NCBI GenBank assembly: GCA_032622095.1
Contig: CP136068.1
Location: 153,909,151-153,973,150, forward strand
From: Siphonodentalium dalli
Taxonomy: Eukaryota > Mollusca > Scaphopoda > Gadilida > Siphonodentaliidae
DNA: 64,000 nt
Reading direction: 5' to 3'
In this document: one piece after another, positions 57,805-64,000 of the stretch
How the letters are laid out: the number at the start of each line of letters is the position of its first letter
Position numbering within the stretch: position 1 is the stretch's first letter
Position numbers and translations under genes: made by a program
The notes under the pieces: model-generated
Seen by the model: the letters and a program-made list of their open reading frames with translations, nothing else
Database searches by the model: none
What the model was told of the DNA's origin: nothing

Positions 57805-57984
57805 GTATGGAAACTATATCTAGAAATAATAAAATGGAATCTCATATGTAAAATTGATTTACGCTTATTATTCCCAAGATCAAGGAGGTTCCAGTATTCT
57901 GCCAACACGGAATCAGATAGTTCACAGATATAACAGAGAAAATAGTGTGTTTCATCATGGCATCTATTAATAAAAGTCTCAAGA

Positions 57985-58200
57985 CATGGGACCACACCTG
58001 TGCCACCTTTCTTGTCAGACTTACACCTGTATAATATACTCCACTTACTACAGGTATGAGTGATGATAACATATGTGGGGTGTATACTCCGTTAGTATCA
58101 GACAGCAGTACACAGTATATGACTTGGGATCTGGGAGTATTGTCTTGAGATTTAGCAGCACATGGTGAAAGAATGAGATAAACCCAAAATGAGCAGCACC
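57985..58200. repeat. Segmental duplication copy A
   Basis: 'catgggaccacacctgtgcc', 'cagacttacacctgtataat', 'ctccgttagtat' and 'gtattgtcttgagattt' recur at 58970-59170 and 60770-60985. Confidence 0.8.
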
Positions 58201-58305
58201 AGATTTCATCTTCACTTAACTGATGCTGTGTTGCTTACATGTATATGACATGAATGCGGAGACCAAATTTGAAGTTGAGAAATAAACACATACTACAAGT
58301 ACATA

Positions 58306-58444
58306 CAGTAATGCTCTAATTAAGTAATCAAATTCTTAACCACAGCAGAATTATGGGTAACTTTTCAGGATTTAGTCGGAAATATGGATTGTTGCCATTC
58401 ATCGGAAAGCTCTCCCCTGAAAAGTTACCCATAATTCTGCTGTG
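58306..58444. mobile_element. Family C, internally deleted
   Basis: Left arm complete from TA-CAGTAATGCTCTAATTAA; right arm reduced to 'ctgaaaagttacccataatt'. Flanked by direct repeats 'tgaatgcggagaccaaattt' (58251 and 58465). Confidence 0.8.
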
Positions 58445-58555
58445 CTGCTTACATGTATATGCCATGAATGCGGAGACCAAATTTGAAGTTGTGAAATAAA
58501 CACATACTACAAGTACATATATTCTTTAAAGTGTTTCATGACACAAGCATAATTG

Positions 58556-58880
58556 TTAGCAGAGTAACGATGCAAACAATATGGTAATTATAATAAAAAT
58601 GAGTCAATTACTTGAGTCATTAACTCATTTTCATCATAATTGCAATGTTGTTTGCAACGTTCATGACTCGAGTCATTAACTCATTTTAATGATAATTACC
58701 ATGTTGTTTGCATCATTCATAGAGCATATGATTGCATTTTGCACTAATCCATGGCTCAAATTCATTCATTTGTTGCCTATATTATGTTGAGTATAATAGG
58801 AGATGGTCCCATAAATGGCCGGATGAATAATAAACACTTTAAAGGGGTACTGTACACTAAGTACAGTACCCCTTTAAAGT
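58556..58880. mobile_element. Family E-related element with multiple foldbacks
   Basis: 'gatgcaaacaatatggtaat' pairs with 'attaccatgttgtttgcatc'; the interior matches 36600-36880. It ends in a compact perfect palindrome at 58830-58888 centred on 'gtactgtacactaagtac'. Confidence 0.7.
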
Positions 58881-58969
58881 GTTTATTATTCATAACACAG
58901 TTTCAGTCTACTGGGAACACAGCATTAGTGTTGGATCACAGGGATATCATGAGGCAAAAACTCTCGAGA

Positions 58970-59170
58970 CATGGACCACACCTGTGCACACCTTTCTCAT
59001 CAGACTTACACCTGTATAATATACTCCACTAATTACTATGAATGATAAGATGAGGGGGTCTATGCTCCGTTAGTATAATACAGCAGTATACAGTATGACT
59101 TGGGTGTTCAGAGTATATCTAAAATTTGGAAGCACATGGTCATGATGGTGGAAGAATGAGAGAAATCCAG
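58970..59170. repeat. Segmental duplication copy B
   Basis: Matches 57985-58200 and 60770-60985. Confidence 0.8.
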
Positions 59171-59177
59171 ATGGAAC

Positions 59178-59402
59178 AGGCTGTGCTGGTGCAGCATTAA
59201 AGATACTGTGCCAGTGCATTCCCTCATACATGTATATGCCAGTCTCCCATATATAAGAGAATGCACTGGCTTACAAGGTCTAGTTAAATATTGTTAGGCC
59301 AATGTATTCTCTTATATGTGCAAAGCTCCCTATGTGCAATCTATGTGCATTGGCACAGGGTTTTCGCAAAATTTCAGGAACCTCCTGTCATGGAAGGCTT
59401 AA
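59178..59402. mobile_element. Family P1, left end missing
   Basis: 'gctgtgctggtgcagcatta' to 'gtcatggaaggcttaa'; cassettes shortened. Confidence 0.78.
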
Positions 59403-59572
59403 CTGATCAATGCTGTGCTGCATTACATGTACTAGTATATGACATGAATGTGTGGACCAAAAATGAAGTTGTGAAATAAGCACATACCGGTAATATGTCA
59501 ACAAAGGTTAATGTGTTTCATGACACAAGCATAATTTTTAACACGGAAAATATAGTAGCATGAGAGGTTGAA

Positions 59573-59983
59573 TTAAGTCGTTTACCCAACAAACTGGCCA
59601 AAACCGGCCAAAACCGGCCAAATAAAGCTTCAACAGCCTAAAATATCTTTGGTCTGTCTCGATAGAACCATACAAATATGGATATCATTGGAACCGGCTC
59701 ATTGACCACATTGTGATGGTTACAGTTATGCCCTGTGCCAATGCATTCTCTTATATATGCGAGTCGACCATAGGTCGCCTCGCATATATAAGAGAATGCA
59801 TTGGCCTAAAAAAAATCTTTTTTTAACACTTTTTACCATTTTTTCTTACATTCTTTAACAATTTTATAATTTTTAATGTGTTAAGCCAATGCATTCTCTT
59901 ATATATGCGAGGCGACCTATGGTCGACTCGCATATATAGGAGAATGCATTGGCACAGGGCCGTTCTGTTGGGTAAAGGGTTAA
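59573..59983. mobile_element. TTAA MITE, family P2, full length
   Basis: Left 'ttaagtcgtttacccaac' with extra tandem 'ggccaaaacc' units, two near-perfect cassettes, right TGTTGGGTAAAGGGTTAA. Confidence 0.86.
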
Positions 59984-60090
59984 GTCATGTACCCTCAATT
60001 AAAGGTTTTATTCAATATAAATGGTGTATCAGTGTACTGCAAACACAGCATCAGTGCCATCAATAGCCGGATTTAGTGTACAGTATGCCT

Positions 60091-60681
60091 TTAAAGGGGT
60101 ACTGTACGCCAAATGTTGTTGTTGGTTTCTATAGTCTCCGAGTCAGAGAATAAGGTAACAATTTTTTCATTATTTGAAAGTCTGTTGAGTACGAAGTAGT
60201 GTTACGGATGACAAATTTACCGGAATGCAAAAATACAAATTGTCGTTGTCGAGTAATTTTTGTACAGTTTTCAACCAAATGAATCAAATAAAAGTTATAT
60301 TATAGGCATACTAGTCCAATATAATCATTTAAGTTATTGTATCGTCGCTAGTCAGTGAGTGACTTGAGTGTTCTCCCCGTATCATTATAATATTTTAAGC
60401 AATCGTGTGTGCGATCGGTTTAACATCCAGTATCCCTCAATTACTTTATTTTGATTACGGAAATTCGTAATTTAATTGACGCCATTTTATGGCTCCAGTC
60501 ATAAATTCAATTTATATCAAATTATTAACTTTTAAATTATTAAATTTTAAGATAGCATATTAACCTGAGCGTTTACAGAATACATCTTCGACTCAAATTA
60601 CTTATGTTTCTATATATTATCGATATTAGATCGTTGTTGTCACGTGAAATTTAATGCAAATGGCATACAGTACCCCTTTAA
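60091..60681. mobile_element. Family E element
   Basis: TTAA-AGGGGTACTGTACGCC to 'acagtacccct'-TTAA. 591 bp with interior matching 30314-30964 ('ttttatggctccagtcataa', 'cgactcaaattacttatg'). No transposase. Confidence 0.82.
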
Positions 60682-60769
60682 AACTTTTATTATTCATAAC
60701 ACAGTTTCAGTCTACTGGGAACACAGCATTAGTGTTAGATCACAGATATATCATGAGGCAAAATGTCTG

Positions 60770-60985
60770 GAGGCATGGACCACACCTGTGCACACCTTTC
60801 TCATTAGACTTACACCTCACCTGTATAATATACTCCACTTACTGTGAGTGATGATAACATATGGGGGGTTATGCTCCCTTAGTATAACACAGCAGTACAC
60901 CAGAGTATGACTCCTGAGCTCAGAGTATTGTCTTGAGATTTGGCAGCACATGATCATGATGGTGGAAGAATGAGAGAATCCCAGA
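60770..60985. repeat. Segmental duplication copy C
   Basis: Matches 57985-58200 and 58970-59170, with a small CACCT duplication near 60810. Confidence 0.8.
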
Positions 60986-61022
60986 TGGAGCAGGCCCCCG
61001 TAGCACAAGATTTCTCAATCAG

Positions 61023-61357
61023 TTAACCCTCTCATTAGATCATGTCATGAATTCCCACTCTGGGTAAGGCCCGTAGAGAACATACAGTAATGCCCTAATT
61101 AATAAACTCCATAACCACAGCAGAATTATGGGTAACTTTTCAGGATATTGTCGGAAATATGGCTTGTTGCCATTCATCGGAAAGCTCTCGGGGGAGAGCT
61201 TTCCGATGAATGGCAACAAGCCATATTTCCGACTAAATCCTGAAAAGTTACCCAAAATTCTGATGTGGTTAAGGGGTCGATTACGTAGAGCATTACTGTA
61301 ACCCTCTCATTAGATCATGTCATGAATCCCCACTCTGGATAAGGCCCGTAGAGATCA
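61023..61357. repeat. 57-bp direct repeat flanking a family C element
   Basis: 'aaccctctcattagatcatg' through 'aaggcccgtagaga' occurs at 61024-61080 and 61301-61357, bracketing the MITE at 61083-61300. Confidence 0.88.
61083..61300. mobile_element. Family C Tc1-like hairpin MITE
   Basis: TA-CAGTAATGCCCTAATTAAT to GAGCATTACTG-TA; arms about 100 bp, loop CTCTCGGGGGAGAG. Confidence 0.88.
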
Positions 61358-61799
61358 TATTCCACCAGTTCAAAACCTGAGAACTTTTTGAAGTTTTGAC
61401 AGGAAAAAAATAACGAGGGGAATTTATTTCTTTGTTAATACCTGTTGCTTAATAGTTTATTCATCAGTAGGTGAAGGTCCCACCTCGAGATTACATTATA
61501 ATTATTTAAGGGACTTTGTGGGCAATTGCTTTGCACCACTTATAACCAATGAATTTCTCCAGGGTAATTTTTCCAATGTTTTTTGCAATTAAATTTCTGC
61601 AGAGTAATTATTTCAATGTTTTTTTGTAATATCGGCTCACTAAAGTCACTAAAAACCATCACATTTGAGCTGGGACCACCCCATACTTTGAAGCAACAAA
61701 TATAAACAAAGAAATATTTCTCTCTGCCTTGTTTGTTCAATATTATAAAGTTCCCTGCCAGAAGGAGTCAGAACATCGAAAAGTTCATGGCATGATGTA

Positions 61800-61998
61800 C
61801 CCTCGCCTTACTGACTGGATTTTCCATTTAGTTATAAAGGTACACATTGGAATGACCTATTATTCTGGTGAAGGTCACAGGTGCAGAAGACATCTATGAA
61901 TAGGATTAGCATTCCTTTCAGTCATTAGAAGAGAATGTTCTTATTATTATCTGGACATTCTCCAAGTATACTACTATTAATATTTATCAGCGAGTATT
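61800..61998. mobile_element. Family P4 fragment
   Basis: 'gattttccatttagttataa' and 'ttggaatgacctattattct' match P4 interior. Confidence 0.55.
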
Positions 61999-61999
61999 T

Positions 62000-62370
62000 A
62001 TCCCAATCATGATTGGAGCTTCTTGAAATTTTGCAAAAACCACATGTTGGAATCTGATTATATACCACATGCCAAAGCATTCACTCATATATGGAAGTCT
62101 CCCATAGGGAGCCTCACATATATAAGAGAATATATTGGCCTAACAATATTTACCTTGACCTCATAAGCCAGTGCATTCTCTTTATATATGCCAGTCTCCC
62201 ATAGGGAGCTTCACATATGTAAGAGAATACATTGGCCTAACAATATTTACTTTGACCTGGTAAGCCAGTGCATTATGGGAGACTTGCATATACTAGTACC
62301 ATATAAGAAAATGCTCTGATACAGGATCTTTAATGCTGCACCAGCGCAGATCCCATCATCAAAGGGTTAT
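62000..62370. mobile_element. Family P1 (reversed) with three cassettes
   Basis: 'cccaatcatgattggagctt' to 'tcatcaaagggtta'. Contains three cassette-like palindromes rather than two, the middle one repeating the 'cctaacaatatttac' linker. Confidence 0.75.
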
Positions 62371-62576
62371 GCTAATCAATGGGTTAATTGATGCAGTATT
62401 GCATATATTAATTTACATGAATGCCTGCACCAATTCATCCGGGACATAACCACCAAGGCTACAAGGACATGTGCATACCAGTACTGCGGTACTAGTACAT
62501 GTGAAAAGGACAGGCATTCAGGGGTGAACTACAGTACATGTCAGTTTGATGTTTCACACATTATAGTAGATCCACC

Positions 62577-63365
62577 ATCAGACTCAGAATGCTTAATGCA
62601 CTCACTTCCTCAAACCTCAAGATATGGCGCACAGCAGGATAGCATAATTAAATTCACCCTTTGAGAGCCTCATCTTCTCTGGAAAGTATCTTTATTATCA
62701 AATTAAGTTTTTTAGTTTCTTTAGAAGTTTCTTTTTCTTTTTTGGTTTAGTTTCTCTTTATTGGCAGAGGACACATTGAATAACAGTCTTAGTAAACTTA
62801 GCGTACATTTGCTCCCAGAGTCGTGCACGGTACGTCTTATCAAAATGGCAGTCTTTCGTTCGACGTACGAGCGTGATTAGCAATTGTACTTCGAAATTCA
62901 TTTACGACTGATTGAATGGTGCATATCACCATCTTCACCATTTATAGGAAACTTAAATCTGAGTGCAGGTCCGTCTAATAATGCACTCACTTCCTCAAGC
63001 CTCAAGATATGGTGCCGACATTTGCAGAATGAGGTCCCCAGAGGGTGAATTTAGTGATGTTACCCTGCACAGTGGGCTAGCATCACCAAATTTTTCACAT
63101 AGATTCTATTTCTTTTTTAGTTAAGTTTCTCTATGTCCCCAAACTGGCAGACTACACATTGCTTAATTGGGTGTACATCACAATATTCACCATTTGGGAA
63201 CTTCAATCTGAGTCTATGTCTCCCATAGCAGATGAGGCCATGCAGAATGAAGTACCAAGAGGGTGAATTTGATGACACTAGCCTGCTATACAGAATAGCA
63301 TCATAAAATTCACCCTCTGGGGACCTCATAGTGCAGATGTCCCACACAATATTTTGAGGCCTGCC
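62577..63365. mobile_element. Family D composite
   Basis: Two overlapping family D segments. 'cctcaagatatgg(c/t)g' occurs at 62615 and 62999. GCAGAATGAGGTCCCCAGAG lies at 63024 and GCAGAATGAAGTACCAAGAG at 63242. Ends 'acaatattttgaggcctg'. Confidence 0.72.
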
Positions 63366-63412
63366 GAAAGCCAGTCACATCATACGAATGATTAGAGTAT
63401 CTTGTTTGGTAT

Positions 63413-63682
63413 ATAGTAATGCTCTAAGTAATCGACTCCATAACCACAGTGCTCAGAATTATGGGTAACTTTTCAGGATTTAGTCGGAAATATGGCTTGT
63501 TGCCATTCATCGGAAAGCTCTCCATGGGTAAATTTTCAGGATTTAGTCGGAAATATGGCTTGTTGCCATTCATCGGAAAGCTCTCCCCGAATGGCAACAA
63601 GCCATATTTCCGACTAAATCCTGAAAAGTTACCCATAATTCTGCTGTGGTTATGGAGTTGATTACTTAGGGCATTACTGTAT
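63413..63682. mobile_element. Family C with duplicated left arm
   Basis: 'tagtaatgctctaagtaatc' to 'gggcattactgta'. The left-arm segment 'ttttcaggatttagtcggaa' is present twice (63471 and 63533) before one right arm. Confidence 0.84.
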
Positions 63683-63769
63683 ATTGATATCAACAAAATA
63701 ATAAGATTCTCTCCTTTAGACAATAATAGCAAGTATACAGATCAGGCGGTTGTTAAATTAGATTATCAG

Positions 63770-64000
63770 ACTACAGGGACATAATGCATCAGGATAATTC
63801 CCCCTTTTGCCTTTGTTTCCTGTAAGATGATTGTCTGACTGTGGTCTGCTTGTACAACATCAGCATTTAGGTTTCCCCCCCAGAAGCTTAAGACATATAC
63901 CATTCAAATATATATACATTTAGATCTAAATGGCTGAATTAATTCAGTGGTCAATGGGTGATTACATAATGCATTTAACCCTTTCTAAGCCATAATGGAT
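63770..64000. mobile_element. Degenerate P4-like sequence running to the window edge
   Basis: 'tgtctgactgtggtctgctt' and 'gacatataccattcaaatat' resemble the P4 interior; a fresh TTAACCCTTTCTAAGCC end starts at 63975. Confidence 0.45.

Noticed and set aside
1980-60066. Recurring short peptides of the type QCILLYMRG...RMHWHR in many frames
   Set aside because: They are translations of the palindromic cassette, appear on both strands and in all TTAA families, and have no independent start, conserved termini or domain.
40061-63682. Recurring peptides of the type NFSGFSRKYGLLPFIGKL
   Set aside because: They translate the arms of the family C hairpin and stop at random outside it; no coding selection is suggested.

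Overview
This is a repeat-dense, AT-rich metazoan nuclear window with one recognisable protein-coding gene. No bacterial-style operons, rRNA or CRISPR arrays are seen. The repeat types (foldback MITEs with TTAA or TA target sites, tRNA-headed SINEs, repeats ending in a GACG-type microsatellite, repeats carrying 'gggccataactc' phrases) are of kinds I associate with molluscs, especially bivalves. That placement is inference; the sequence alone only supports an invertebrate-type animal genome.

The gene lies on the minus strand from about 40674 down to 8663. It encodes a DNAJB6/MRJ-type class B J-domain co-chaperone. I assembled seven coding exons by hand: 40558-40622, 38271-38380, 32166-32351, 28357-28468, 20241-20417, 11730-11837 and 8663-8759. 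All junctions are GT-AG, all phases agree, and the total is 855 nt (284 codons plus stop). Exons 1-3 encode the J domain with HPD at residues 31-33. Exons 3-5 encode a Gly/Phe-rich region and an Arg/His patch. Exons 6-7 encode a short Ser/Thr-rich stretch and the conserved C-terminal block. A likely 5'UTR splice acceptor lies just upstream of the start codon, so the promoter and a non-coding first exon are probably further right and were not located.

The introns (2-8 kb) and both flanks (1-8.6 kb and 40.7-64 kb) are packed with non-autonomous mobile elements, often nested. I separate them as follows. P1-P4 and a CCCTTTGG family are piggyBac-like TTAA elements with CCCTTT-type ends. Family C is a hairpin with CAGTAATGC ends and TA target sites, Tc1/mariner-like. 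Family D is a foldback with GCAGAATGAGGTCC arms. Family E has GGGGTACTGTAC ends. Family F is a composite foldback with a long tail. Families I and L are dispersed repeats. One hAT-like element has a perfect 8-bp target duplication (33859-35030). One Mutator-like element has a perfect 9-bp target duplication (42418-43367). There are also two complex minisatellites, smaller tandem repeats and local segmental duplications at 49.4-52.3 kb and 58.0-61.4 kb.

The most unusual structural signal is one palindromic cassette (arms beginning GCCAATGCATTCTC, with TATATATGCGAG inside). It recurs several dozen times and is shared by at least three TTAA-flanked families whose terminal sequences are otherwise different. 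Nearly all short reading frames outside the seven exons are by-products of these palindromes.
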